Counted from the stretch's first letter, positions 51,069-60,041 are shown. The stretch: DNA of 64,000 bases from an uncultured Ruegeria sp. (GCF_947500045.1 NZ_CANMQQ010000017.1:1-64000); one strand, 5' to 3'. Notes: generated by a model from the letters alone, not told the origin. Program-made: numbers and translations.

Positions 51069-51955
51069 CAGAACAGGACGGGCTTTGTGTAGTAAGGCAG
51101 ATGTTCAACGCGAACGGCCGACGGGTCTTTGGCAGCCTCGGCGCGGACATGGGCGGCAATTTCGTGCATCGGGGCAAACCAAACATCGCCGCGTTCCAGA
51201 ATGGCCTCCAACCAACGTTCGACCTGACGCCAGCGGGCCAGACGCCCAGTCAGGAACGGATGCCAGATTGCCAGCCAGAAACCACCGGCTTCGTATTGTG
51301 CCTCAAACTCTTCCCAGAACCCTTCCAGACCCTGGCTGGGGCCCGCGACAGGCATCATGTATCCGATTTCGTCGTAATGGGCGAAGGGCGGCCAGTCATC
51401 AGTGCCCCAATGAACCGGCAGTTCCACCAAAGAGCCCTTGGCCGTTTTCATCAAATAGGGAATATCGTCAGCCATCAGCGAGCTTTCGTATTCGAACCCG
51501 TGTTCGATCATCAGGTCGATCACTGACTGGTTCACATTATAAACCGGCGCGCGATAACCCTTGGGTGTATTGCCGATGACCCGTTTGTGGCTGTCCAAAG
51601 TGCGTTCGAACCATTCGCGTTGCTCGGCCGGGCCATGGGCGGTCGGGTCTTCGTGCAAATAGCCGTGATGGCCAATCTCATGACCATCCTTCAGGATCAT
51701 CTCCATCGTGTCCGGGTATTGCTCGACTACCCAGCCCGGTACAAAAAAGGACTGCTTCAGGCCGAATTTGCGATAGGTCTCAAGAATACGCGGGATTGCC
51801 ACGGTGGGGCCATACCGCCCCATCGAGATCGGATAAAGACGGTCATGCCCGTCCTTGGGACGCGAGATGTGGATCAGGCTGTCAGCGTCGATATCAAAGC
51901 TGATCGCACAGGCGCAGCGCGCACCATTCGGCCATTTGATTGGATTACGGATCAT
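51068..51955 (-). CDS. PuuE-like polysaccharide-deacetylase-fold hydrolase (copy 1)
   Basis: A 295-aa NodB-fold hydrolase with no signal peptide, so cytoplasmic. Motifs: SFDIDADS (first Asp pair), GHEIGHHGYLHED (metal-binding His pair), GYRAPVYN (Arg) and WHPFLTGR. This is the pattern of PuuE-type allantoinase and related cyclic-amide hydrolases, not of cell-wall deacetylases. A ring-opening reaction on a cyclic amide or ureide is likely. ATG 51955 follows AAAGGA. It shares a one-base overlap with the amidase gene. A paralogue lies at 61104. Confidence 0.85.
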   Translation of the reverse strand: MIRNPIKWPNGARCACAISFDIDADSLIHISRPKDGHDRLYPISMGRYGPTVAIPRILETYRKFGLKQSFFVPGWVVEQYPDTMEMILKDGHEIGHHGYLHEDPTAHGPAEQREWFERTLDSHKRVIGNTPKGYRAPVYNVNQSVIDLMIEHGFEYESSLMADDIPYLMKTAKGSLVELPVHWGTDDWPPFAHYDEIGYMMPVAGPSQGLEGFWEEFEAQYEAGGFWLAIWHPFLTGRLARWRQVERWLEAILERGDVWFAPMHEIAAHVRAEAAKDPSAVRVEHLPYYTKPVLF

Positions 51956-51966
51956 GTGATGTCCTT

Positions 51967-53523
51967 TCAAATACTGCTGTTGCCGTAGCGCAGCACGGGT
52001 TCGGGCACTGGCAGCCCAGAAATTGACTGGGAACCATTAAGGGATGGGTGTTCCCAGCGGGCGTACCAGGCCAAAAGATATGGGCGCAGATCCTGTGCAA
52101 GTTCGCGTGAACTGGGATCGGGGGGATTGGCCTCAATCTCTCGCTGTAGGCGGTCGATCAGGTTTGGTGCATCGACCTTCACGGCCTGTCCGCTGTCGAG
52201 AACGACCTCACCCTGAACAACAACGTGCCGTATATCATCGGCTTTCGCCCGCCCGACGATCAGATCAATCGGATCAACCTCGGGTGCACACCAGGGTGCC
52301 ATCGCGCGGCTGAGATCAACAACGACAGCGTCTGCACAAAATCCCGGTTTCAACTGACCCAGTTCGTGCGGGCGACCCATCAACCGGGCTCCACCAATCG
52401 TTGCCATCGAAAACACATCGCGAGAGGCCAACTGCACCGCCGTCGCATGAGGGGGGGTATTCAACGCACGCGCCAGCCGCATTTCGGCAAACATATCTTC
52501 GTCACCGCCCAGGGTGGTTCCATCCATCCCCAGCGCCAAACTGACACCATGCGCATGCATTTCAGCGGCAGGTGAGACGCCTGATCGCAGCCGCAAGTTT
52601 GATCCCGGATTATGGCTCACCTGCGCGCCGCTTGCGGCGATATCGACCATATCGTCCAACCCGGCCCAAACCACATGCGCCATCGAGAGCCGTTCATTCA
52701 GCAGCCCCATATCTGAAAACCGCCGCATCAGGCGCTTGCCGTGAATCCGCTGGCTTTCAAGCCCCTCGTAAAAGCTTTCTAGTGCATGTGTCTGAATGCG
52801 TGTGTCCAAACGCTCGGCGTCTCGTGCAATCTGCTCCAACACTGGTTCGGGGGTCCATTGGGGACCGGTCGGACCGAACCAAAACTGCTGCATCCCATCG
52901 CCCGAAGGAACAAGCGCCTGCATCAAGCTCAGGTAATCTTGTTCAGGAAGACGCTTGCGTTGCGTCTCACAGGTCCGCAGGGCGTCACGTAAGTCTTGGG
53001 GCAAGCTTTCCAAAAAGCCCTTTTCTTCCCCTGCCCCATGCACCATTCGATTTTGCCAGCGCTCACCGGGGGCAATAGCCGCGCGAAGCCCCACGTCCCG
53101 ATAGGCCTGGGCCTTTTCCTCTAACCTGGCCACGCCTTCATTCAAGCTTACCCCAGCCGAGCACATATCAACGACCGAAGTGACACCGGTTCTGATCAGT
53201 CGCAAACCCGCGTGTGCGCTTGACACATAAGGTGACAACCCGACCATCGATGGGCCGCAGAACATCCATGGCTCGAGAAAATCATCCTGAAAATTCTGAT
53301 TGGCGAGCTCGACCCCATAACAATGATGATGGGCGTTGATCAGACCGGGAAGCACCGCACAATTGTCGTCGCCATATTCCGGCACACCGTGATAACGGGC
53401 GCGCAGCGCATCAGTTGGCCCGACCTCAAGAACCCGCCCGTTTGAAAGAACGACCGCATGATGTTCCAGTACATCAGTTGGAGAGAGGACAACCCATCGA
53501 CCAGTCAGGAGCATATCGGCCAT
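51967..53523 (-). CDS. ATZ/TRZ/cytosine-deaminase family amidohydrolase
   Basis: A 518-aa metal-dependent hydrolase of the amidohydrolase superfamily. The metal site is seen as NAHHHCYG (His65, His67), THALES, AHVVWAG and GMDGTTLGGDED (Asp). Relatives remove amino or chloro groups from heterocycles such as guanine, cytosine, melamine or hydroxyatrazine. It lies between the DUF1989 gene and the PuuE-like gene, both 10-12 bp away. The expected role is deamination of an N-heterocycle before ring opening; the substrate is inferred only by class. The C-terminal 90 residues are longer than the usual family end. Confidence 0.85.
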   Translation of the reverse strand: MADMLLTGRWVVLSPTDVLEHHAVVLSNGRVLEVGPTDALRARYHGVPEYGDDNCAVLPGLINAHHHCYGVELANQNFQDDFLEPWMFCGPSMVGLSPYVSSAHAGLRLIRTGVTSVVDMCSAGVSLNEGVARLEEKAQAYRDVGLRAAIAPGERWQNRMVHGAGEEKGFLESLPQDLRDALRTCETQRKRLPEQDYLSLMQALVPSGDGMQQFWFGPTGPQWTPEPVLEQIARDAERLDTRIQTHALESFYEGLESQRIHGKRLMRRFSDMGLLNERLSMAHVVWAGLDDMVDIAASGAQVSHNPGSNLRLRSGVSPAAEMHAHGVSLALGMDGTTLGGDEDMFAEMRLARALNTPPHATAVQLASRDVFSMATIGGARLMGRPHELGQLKPGFCADAVVVDLSRAMAPWCAPEVDPIDLIVGRAKADDIRHVVVQGEVVLDSGQAVKVDAPNLIDRLQREIEANPPDPSSRELAQDLRPYLLAWYARWEHPSLNGSQSISGLPVPEPVLRYGNSSI

Positions 53524-53533
53524 GATCTACTCC

Positions 53534-54217
53534 TCAGGCCGCGTCAACCTGAAACTCCAGACGGTCCGGGGTTGTGCCCTCTCCGTTAACTGGAGTGACG
53601 TCTTGTGGGCAGGCAGACATTACCGCGATGACATCCATATCTGCCTTGAAGGTCATGTAATCGCCCGGTTTGGATACGGGTGGTGCAAAAGCCGTACGCC
53701 CATCAGGCTGAATCGGGACGTTCATCCAAAGATTGAAAGGGGCTGGAATGGCCGGCGCGCGGTGCCCGATTGCAAGCAGGGCTTGGCGCAGGTTGTCCAC
53801 GCAATTGTCGTGGTATTCCTCGACCCCGAGCTGCCGGTAACGCGCATGATCGCAGGCTGCAATCACTGTATCATGAACACCGGGCGATGTGTCCTCGGTG
53901 ATCGTCATCAGTGGTCGCCGCAGGTTCGAGACAATCCCGTCACCCACTTTTGGCATAACGGAAAGCAAACTGGTGTGCAGATGCTCCATCGAGCTGTATT
54001 CGTTTAGATCCTCAGTATTGAATATCCAGAAATCACAAACCTGAAACCCAACCGGATTGATGACCTTTAGTGATTGACCCCTTTGCACTTTGACCGCGCG
54101 ACCGCAGCGCGCCGGAATCTCGTACCGGCGGCCCAACTCTGGTGAACCGCCATTCGGTAGCCCAATCTCAAGACTTTGGTTGGCGCCGTCAGGTTTACCG
54201 GGGTCAAATGCGGTCAT
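53534..54217 (-). CDS. DUF1989 (urea-carboxylase-associated) family protein
   Basis: A 227-aa DUF1989 protein. The family is best known next to guanidine/urea carboxylase genes, where paired members form carboxyguanidine deiminase. Visible family segments are YEIPARCGRAVKVQRGQSLKVINPVGFQVCDFW, EYHDNCVDNLRQAL, PFNLWMNVP and the C-terminal AVMSACPQD. Cys and His residues of these motifs may hold a metal. Only one copy is present and no carboxylase is nearby, so a different role is likely. It is the first gene of the minus-strand catabolic run; ATG 54217 follows AGAGG. Confidence 0.83.
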   Translation of the reverse strand: MTAFDPGKPDGANQSLEIGLPNGGSPELGRRYEIPARCGRAVKVQRGQSLKVINPVGFQVCDFWIFNTEDLNEYSSMEHLHTSLLSVMPKVGDGIVSNLRRPLMTITEDTSPGVHDTVIAACDHARYRQLGVEEYHDNCVDNLRQALLAIGHRAPAIPAPFNLWMNVPIQPDGRTAFAPPVSKPGDYMTFKADMDVIAVMSACPQDVTPVNGEGTTPDRLEFQVDAA

Positions 54218-54465
54218 GATCAATACCTCTGCATCAAGTTTTGCCCCTGCATGCTCACATCAACTGCGCCTTCAGAAAAATGAGGAAATCTCAGGTCATG
54301 CTGAAGTTTAATTGCACTGAAGGATATCGACGGCCTCACAAAGGCGACGCGTGAAAACAACGACATGCGTAGATGAATTTCTCTCAACTTCGGGCTGATG
54401 ATTCATCGTGTGACAAGGCGCGGCCCCTTCGGCTTAGCTTTGCCAAAGTTTTCAGGAGGAAACCA

Positions 54466-54927
54466 ATGAGCGATCAGGAACGCAACAAACAGACTGTTGC
54501 CGATATTTATGGCATTTGCTGGAACAAGGGAGACATGAACAAGATTGACGAGATCTTCACCGAAAACGTCAGTCATGCACAGTTTCTAGAAGGCTGGCCG
54601 ACTGGACGCGAAGGCTTCAAGACGTTGGTAAACTTCTGGCGCACGGCGTTCCCTGACATTCATGAAGACGCCATCGACCTAGTTGCAGACGGCAACACCG
54701 TTATGTCCCGCTTTCGTTTGCGCGGCACCCACAAGGGCGACTTTTACGGTGTCCCCGGCACCGGGCGCAAAGTCGACATCTATGGTGCCGAGTGGTTCAA
54801 GTTTGATGAGAGCGGCATGGTGACGGACTATCTCTACCATGAAGATACCCTTGGCCTGTTCTTCCAGCTTGGCGTTATGCCCCTTCCTCATCTGGCGATC
54901 GCCGGTGTCGACGGCACCGAAAAGTAA
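54466..54927 (+). CDS. SnoaL-like ester-cyclase/isomerase-fold protein
   Basis: A 153-aa protein of the SnoaL-like polyketide-cyclase family: RNKQTVADIYGICWNKGDMNKIDEIFTENVSHA, an aspartate-rich FPDIHEDAIDLVADGNTVMSRFRLRGTHKGDFYGVPGTGRKV and a C-terminal strand WFKFDESGMVTDYLYHEDTLGL. The pattern GxHxGDFxGxPxTG is typical. ATG 54466 has a strong AGGAGGA site. It is the first gene of a plus-strand unit with a VOC protein and is divergent from the DUF1989 gene. It likely acts on a ring or carbonyl compound in the same pathway. Confidence 0.8.
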   Translation: MSDQERNKQTVADIYGICWNKGDMNKIDEIFTENVSHAQFLEGWPTGREGFKTLVNFWRTAFPDIHEDAIDLVADGNTVMSRFRLRGTHKGDFYGVPGTGRKVDIYGAEWFKFDESGMVTDYLYHEDTLGLFFQLGVMPLPHLAIAGVDGTEK

Positions 54928-54951
54928 CTCTCGCCGATATTGGAGATTGAT

Positions 54952-55530
54952 ATGACCGCTCTACCAGAAGATCTGTTGGCCAAACTGCCCCAAGTCACCA
55001 GCGACGAAACCCTGTCCAACACTTATCTTGGTAATGTCGTTGAACTGGCGATCGTCACGGACGATCACGTCAAAACCATGGAAGGTCTATGTCGCCTGGG
55101 CATTGGCCCATGGGCGGTTTACACCTTTTCACCCGACAACGTGACGGATCAGACCTATCGGGGCGAACCCTGCGAATTCGCGTTGAAGGTTTGTTTTGCA
55201 AAGTCCGGAAACATGATCTGGGAATTGATGGAGCCGCTTTGGGGACCATCAATTTTCAAGGACTTTCTTGAGAAAAACGGGACTGCATTCCACCATGTCG
55301 CCTACGACTGCAATGACGCCCCTTGGGAAGAACGTCTTGCGGAACTCGAGGCGCGCGGCTTCAAGGTTGTGCAATCTGGAAAGTGGAAAGGGAAAAACTC
55401 CTTTGCGTTCTTCGAAACCGAAGATGCCACGGGAACCACTTTCGAAACCTACCATTTCCCGGAAGACTGGGACTACCCTGAGCCAGAAAGCTGGTTTCCC
55501 GCATCTCCCCCAGGTGAGGTGACTTGGTAA
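54952..55530 (+). CDS. VOC/glyoxalase-family protein
   Basis: A 192-aa vicinal-oxygen-chelate protein with two paired beta-alpha-beta-beta-beta modules: VVELAIVTDDHVKTMEGLCRLGIGPW and GTAFHHVAYDCNDAPWEERLAELEARGFKV, ending in FAFFETEDATGTTFETY with a likely metal-binding His or Glu in each half. It resembles methylmalonyl-CoA epimerase and dioxygenase relatives. ATG 54952 follows GGAG; it begins 24 bp after the SnoaL-like gene, and a strong terminator ends the pair. Substrate unknown. Confidence 0.8.
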   Translation: MTALPEDLLAKLPQVTSDETLSNTYLGNVVELAIVTDDHVKTMEGLCRLGIGPWAVYTFSPDNVTDQTYRGEPCEFALKVCFAKSGNMIWELMEPLWGPSIFKDFLEKNGTAFHHVAYDCNDAPWEERLAELEARGFKVVQSGKWKGKNSFAFFETEDATGTTFETYHFPEDWDYPEPESWFPASPPGEVTW

Positions 55531-55550
55531 GTCAACCTTCCTGAACTGAC

Positions 55551-55583
55551 GCGGCACCAGTTAATCTGGTGCCGCGCTTTTTT
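55551..55583 (+). terminator. intrinsic terminator after the SnoaL-VOC pair
   Basis: A perfect 10-bp stem (GCGGCACCAG / CTGGTGCCGC) with a 5-nt loop is followed by GCTTTTTT. It ends the plus-strand unit 54466-55530 and isolates it from the SDR gene that starts at 55601. Confidence 0.92.
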
Positions 55584-55600
55584 AATCAAAGGAAAGAAAC

Positions 55601-56377
55601 GTGCAAGCCCTCGATTTCTCAGACCAAACCGTCCTTATCACCGGCGCAAGCAGGGGCATTGGCTACGGTGTTGCCCAGTTGTTTGCGGAATGTGGCGCGG
55701 ACGTACACATCATGGCCCGTGGGCAGGATACGCTGGAAGCCGCATCAACGCTGTCGGACAAGACAAACCGACAGGTGACAGGTTGGGTATGTGACATAAC
55801 AAACAGCCAAAGCGTTGATAGTGTTTTTTCCCAGCTACCAAAGCTGGATACGTTTGTCGCCAACGCGGGATTGGAACTTGTGACTCCGATTACCGATACG
55901 ACGTCCGAAGCTGAAGCGCGCTTTCGTCGCGTCATCGACGTCAACGTCATCGGCACCTATCTCAGCACCCGCGCCGCAGTGCCACTAATAAAAGGCGGCG
56001 GGAATATCATCATCACGTCTTCCATTTGGGGCACAACGGCCGAGGCAGAGTTAGGCGCCTACATTGCCTCCAAACACGCAAACCTTGGGTTTATGCGTGT
56101 GCTGGCAAAAGAACTGGGCCCTCGTGACATTCGCGTAAACGCCGTGTGCCCTGGTTGGGTTCTGACAGATCCAGCCCGCGAAACGCTCCGGCAAATGGCG
56201 CAAGAGCGTGACGTCTCTGAAGATGTGGTGGCAAGCGAAATCAGTTCGCAGCAGTCTTTGCCCGGCATACAGTCCCCAGCCGATATGGCATTAAGCTATC
56301 TATATCTGGCCTCATCGCTCGCAAAGAACATTACAGGCCAGAAGATTAATGCAGATCGAGGGGCAGTACAGGGCTAA
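55601..56377 (+). CDS. short-chain dehydrogenase/reductase (copy 1)
   Basis: A 258-aa SDR that oxidises or reduces a carbonyl or alcohol with NAD(P). The cofactor motif is TGASRGIG (about 14-21), NAG follows near residue 89, and the catalytic triad is Ser in TSSIWG, with Y and K in YIASK. It is a paralogue of the SDR at 62759: both share NAG-E--TPITD and S-WG-TA-AE. The start is GTG 55601 with GGAAAG upstream. A terminator separates it from the preceding pair; the LysR gene follows after 35 bp and may be co-transcribed. Confidence 0.86.
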   Translation: MQALDFSDQTVLITGASRGIGYGVAQLFAECGADVHIMARGQDTLEAASTLSDKTNRQVTGWVCDITNSQSVDSVFSQLPKLDTFVANAGLELVTPITDTTSEAEARFRRVIDVNVIGTYLSTRAAVPLIKGGGNIIITSSIWGTTAEAELGAYIASKHANLGFMRVLAKELGPRDIRVNAVCPGWVLTDPARETLRQMAQERDVSEDVVASEISSQQSLPGIQSPADMALSYLYLASSLAKNITGQKINADRGAVQG

Positions 56378-56412
56378 ACTGCGTCTGGACACCAATTTGG
56401 AGAAGGTCAATT

Positions 56413-57333
56413 ATGAGTCGATTGCCAAATCTCAAAAGCATCCAAGCATTTGAAGCGGTCGCACGCCATCTCAGCTTCAAACATGCAGCTGATGAATTAT
56501 GTGTGACGCCGACGGCAGTTTCTCATCAGGTGAAATCCCTGGAAACTCATCTTGGGCTTCAGCTTCTCAACCGCTCCAATCGTTTCGTCTCTTTGACCCC
56601 GGACGGCGTAATTTACGCTCAACATATTTCAAAAGCCTTTGAACATCTGACTGCGGGCACCGACGCGTTGGCGAAGGATGAGATTTCCGGAGATCTCACT
56701 ATCACAACGACGAGTTCATTTGCCTCAAACTGGCTGAGCCCCCGTCTGGCGCAATTTGCAGAGCTTTATCCAAACCTGTCTGTCAGAATTCTTGGGTGCG
56801 ATGGGGTTACGGATTTCAAGTCAGAACCGATTGATATTGCAATCCGCTATGGGTACGGGGACTACCCCGAAATGCATTGTGCCTGGGTGCTGGACGACTA
56901 TGTCGCGCCGGTGTGCAATCCGGCGCTTGCCAAAGACCTTCAGACAGCCGAGGATCTGTCGACGGCCCGGCTTATTCAATACGAATGGTCGGGGTTTTCG
57001 GACACGGACCCCAGCTGGCATACATGGTTGGACCAAAATGGTGCCAAAACTGAAAGCTTCCGCCCCTTTGTTACCTATTCGGAAGAGCATATGTGCCTGC
57101 TAACGGCAAGCGATGGTCACGGCGTAAGTTTGGTTAGTCTGATCGCGGCAGAACGATATGTTCGTGATGGCAGACTGGTTGTTCCGTACAACTACATAAT
57201 CAAGAACAAGAGTTATTATTTGGTCTGCCCGCACTCGATCGCGCAAAAATCAAAGATCAAAGCGTTTCAGGATTGGCTGCTGGATCAGGCCGACTTATTC
57301 CGGGACAGCGATTTCGGAAAAGAATTTTTCTAG
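56413..57333 (+). CDS. GcvA-like LysR regulator (paralogue of 42868 gene)
   Basis: A 306-aa LysR regulator of GcvA type. It matches the 42868 protein along its length: RLPNLKSIQAFEAVARHLSFKHAADELCVTPTAVSHQVKSLE, then IAIRYGYGDYPEMHCAWVLDDYVAPVC and IIKNKSYYLVCPHS. It lies 35 bp after the SDR gene on the same strand, close to the catabolic run it probably controls. ATG 56413 follows GGAGAAGG. The two regulators might respond to related ligands. Confidence 0.87.
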   Translation: MSRLPNLKSIQAFEAVARHLSFKHAADELCVTPTAVSHQVKSLETHLGLQLLNRSNRFVSLTPDGVIYAQHISKAFEHLTAGTDALAKDEISGDLTITTTSSFASNWLSPRLAQFAELYPNLSVRILGCDGVTDFKSEPIDIAIRYGYGDYPEMHCAWVLDDYVAPVCNPALAKDLQTAEDLSTARLIQYEWSGFSDTDPSWHTWLDQNGAKTESFRPFVTYSEEHMCLLTASDGHGVSLVSLIAAERYVRDGRLVVPYNYIIKNKSYYLVCPHSIAQKSKIKAFQDWLLDQADLFRDSDFGKEFF

Positions 57334-57490
57334 TGATTGCTACCGCTTAAGGCCCGATACCGTCATTGGGTTAGTGCGTATGGAAACGGAATTTTATTGT
57401 GAAATACCTTAGTACAAATGCATGCGGCGAACCCGATCCCGAGTCCGCCGCGCATGATTTTGACCTGATTGCTAAAGGTCAAGCAGTGAA

Positions 57491-57814
57491 CTAGTCGCCG
57501 TAGGTATACTCACCCAAATCGCACAAGTTCACATCATAATCTTCAGCCGTGGATCCATCGGAGAATACGCCACGAATATCATAGCTGCAGGTTAACAGAC
57601 CGTCGGCAATGGTCACATCGATGTCATCACCTGCCGCCAGGCGATCACCGCTCAGCAAATTTTCTTCCCAAGCAATCGTACTTGCAGAAGAAACATAGAA
57701 CCCCGTTAGTGAAACCGAGCTTTCGTTTGACAAAATAAATTCCAAATCATCTGCAGCAGCAACCGAACCAAACAGCATCAGAGCTGCGACCTTGAACGAG
57801 ACAATCTTAAGCAT
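57491..57814 (-). CDS. small secreted protein of unknown function
   Basis: A 107-aa protein with a signal peptide (cleavage expected near SVAAA, residues 17-21). The mature part is acidic and beta-rich (DDLEFILSNESSVSLTGFYVSS... LLTCSYDIRGVFSDGSTAEDYDVNLCDLGEYTYGD) with two Cys that may form a disulfide. Small proteins of this type are frequent in Rhodobacteraceae and are sometimes misnamed argininosuccinate lyase. It stands alone between a LysR gene and a Hint-domain gene. Function unknown. Confidence 0.65.
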   Translation of the reverse strand: MLKIVSFKVAALMLFGSVAAADDLEFILSNESSVSLTGFYVSSASTIAWEENLLSGDRLAAGDDIDVTIADGLLTCSYDIRGVFSDGSTAEDYDVNLCDLGEYTYGD

Positions 57815-57974
57815 TTTTTCCCTTACAACTAATCGAAATCACTCGTTGATTTCTCCTGGCTGACGGATTGCAGTTTTTTTTGAAGAACAAAACCCCAATG
57901 TAACATTACTCACCCGCATTTTATGGTTTGCCATTTCAGATCAGGTTCTATGCCTGCCCGGGCATTTTTAGGCG

Positions 57975-59108
57975 CTAAGGTAGCCGGGACATGAGCGGTT
58001 TGTTATTCTTGTGATGCCGCTCTGCAAGTCGCTTCATGAGCTTGCCTTTCTCAGGAACATAACGCACGGCGGGGGCGGTATCTGGGACACAAATGTCCGG
58101 AAAGATTAATGTGATCTCTTTGCGCGCTTCAGGAGACATGGACTTTAGCGCTTCGGGTCCGGTGAACAAACTTTCCGTTGGCGCACCGTTAGAGTAAACG
58201 ATTTGATGATCCTTAAAAAGGATGTGAAAATATTCTATCCCGTCAGGACAATCGTTCTGCGTTTCAATCCCGTCGATGGCAATCAGTTTATTTGCAGGAA
58301 TAAGGACTTCATCGGTCTTGAACATCCGCTCTGCAATGGATGAGCGCACCAAGATGCGGTGCTGCGGAGAGACAATCAAATCCTGCTTTGGAAAGCCCTC
58401 ACCCAGCGCATCAGTGTGAATGATGATTGGCTTTAGCTTTGGATTGTACTCAAGGTCAATTCGGTCAAGCTTGCGTGAACCTACCCAGCTGATGGGCTGA
58501 TATCCGCTATCCATAGTCAAAACCAGATCGCCTTCTTTCAAATCCTCGACCGGACACTCACCGTCAAAGGTTTCGATCATTGTGCCACGGGCGAAACAAA
58601 TAAGGCTAGCGTAAGAGATAGAGCCCAACGGGTTCGAGGCATCAAGCGTGTAGGTGCCACCATCGACAAGTGGCTGGGTAAATGCGAAATACCCACCACC
58701 TATCAAATTTGTTAAGCTTGAACCGTCGAGCGGGTTTCCGTTTTCGTCCAGAATGTCCGAAATCGAACTCACAGGGATTCCGTCCCCAAAGGCCACCCAT
58801 GTGCCTTCAAAACTTGATCCGTCAGAGCCTGTCACGGTGAAACGGTCATTAGAGTTGACGTCCAGCCCGGCATTGGACGTATCACCCCCGAAACTGACCA
58901 AAAGTTCGTTACCATCGAAAATTTCACCGTTCTGGTTGCCCCCATCATCCAGATTGGGGTCACCATCCAGGTCATCCAGGACCAGCGAAATCCCAGAGGT
59001 ATTGCCCGCATCGAACATAAAGGAGCCCTCGAAAGGGTCTCCAGGCGTGTTGTCACTTGACCAACCCAAATCGTTCGGATCGAAAATCAAGATTGTATGT
59101 TGTACCAT
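57975..59108 (-). CDS. Hint-domain (Hedgehog/intein-like) protein
   Basis: A 377-aa protein. Residues 1-165 are acidic, Gly- and Asp-rich and probably bind calcium (DLDGDPNLDDGGNQNGEIFDGNEL). A Hint domain begins at CFARGTMIET, with Cys171 as the expected nucleophile, and continues through VEDLKEGDLVLTMDSGYQPISWVGSR and DLIVSPQHRILV with the conserved His. No signal peptide is seen; relatives are often exported by type I systems. The Hint module may cleave off or attach the N-terminal region. Common in roseobacters; role unclear. Confidence 0.82.
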   Translation of the reverse strand: MVQHTILIFDPNDLGWSSDNTPGDPFEGSFMFDAGNTSGISLVLDDLDGDPNLDDGGNQNGEIFDGNELLVSFGGDTSNAGLDVNSNDRFTVTGSDGSSFEGTWVAFGDGIPVSSISDILDENGNPLDGSSLTNLIGGGYFAFTQPLVDGGTYTLDASNPLGSISYASLICFARGTMIETFDGECPVEDLKEGDLVLTMDSGYQPISWVGSRKLDRIDLEYNPKLKPIIIHTDALGEGFPKQDLIVSPQHRILVRSSIAERMFKTDEVLIPANKLIAIDGIETQNDCPDGIEYFHILFKDHQIVYSNGAPTESLFTGPEALKSMSPEARKEITLIFPDICVPDTAPAVRYVPEKGKLMKRLAERHHKNNKPLMSRLP

Positions 59109-59219
59109 TTAATTTGCACCAACGGGCTTTGTCACAGGGATCGGGTGTTAAGGTAAGGTGTGGTGGCGTTCCACGGGGAAAATCGCGGTGGCCACAATCA
59201 GAAAACTCAAGGAAGCAAT

Positions 59220-59873
59220 CTAGTCACTTAGCAGATTTGCCAAATTGTGATGTCCACGTGCCTTGGCGTGATCCAGCGGGGTACGACCATCTTTATCCGC
59301 TATGGTTTTGTCAGCGCCTGCATCCAAAAGCATCTTTGTGATGCGGACATAAGGTCCAGAGCCGTCGCCAAGTATCACTACCTCCAGCAACGCGGTCCAG
59401 CCGATGTTGTTGACCCGGTCTACAGGTGCTCCTGCTGCCAACAGCATTTCAACGATCTCGTCCTGCCCTTTCGCCGATCCGTAGATAAGCGCCGAACCTT
59501 CGTAAACGGATGTAATCATTGTAGCATCCGCACCTGCGGCCAAAGCCATGCGCGCCAGTTCGGGGTTCCTTGTCGTCACGGCAATATTCAGGATATCGCG
59601 GCGGCTGTTGTTCAGTGCATTTACGTCGGCACCAGCGTCAAGAAGCATCTGAACTGCTTTCATGTCACCTTCACGCGCCGCTATCAGCAGCAGGGTGTCG
59701 CCGGAAGCGTTGCGTGCCTGCAAAGCGGCCGGATCGCCCTTGATTACCTGTGAAACTGCTTCGGTATTTCCTTGTTCCAGCAACTCAAAAACAGAGCCGG
59801 AATCTGCCAGCAAAGGGGTCGAATGCACTATTGCAAGAAGGGCAGAAAAGGCGACTGTTCGGAAAGTGATCAT
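59220..59873 (-). CDS. exported ankyrin-repeat protein
   Basis: A 217-aa protein with a signal peptide (ending LLADS near residue 25) and about four to five ankyrin repeats: SGDTLLLIAAREGDMKAVQMLLDAGADVNALNN, EGSALIYGSAKGQDEIVEMLLAAGAPVDRVNN, GWTALLEVVILGD... and DGRTPLDHAKARGHHNLANLL. It should act in the periplasm as a protein-binding scaffold; no catalytic domain. The Hint-domain gene is the next on the same strand after 111 bp, and no partner is suggested by the context. Confidence 0.82.
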   Translation of the reverse strand: MITFRTVAFSALLAIVHSTPLLADSGSVFELLEQGNTEAVSQVIKGDPAALQARNASGDTLLLIAAREGDMKAVQMLLDAGADVNALNNSRRDILNIAVTTRNPELARMALAAGADATMITSVYEGSALIYGSAKGQDEIVEMLLAAGAPVDRVNNIGWTALLEVVILGDGSGPYVRITKMLLDAGADKTIADKDGRTPLDHAKARGHHNLANLLSD

Positions 59874-60041
59874 TTCGGTTCAAGTTCTTCCTTAAGACAA
59901 GTGAACTCATTACCTATGATTTCATGTCAGGTCATTCAACTTCAAAAAATACAGCTTTTTAGCAGATGCTGACCTTCTCATCAAAGGCCACCTTCCGTCC
60001 TACCCTTCGCAGTTCGTGCCAATCCTATTTCTTCAAGCGAT

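Noticed and set aside
57941..57972. GC-rich foldback (TGCCCGGGCA) followed by TTTTTA
   Set aside because: The U-run is on the plus strand, but no plus-strand gene ends nearby. On the minus strand, where the Hint gene ends, there is no U-run, so I do not call a terminator.
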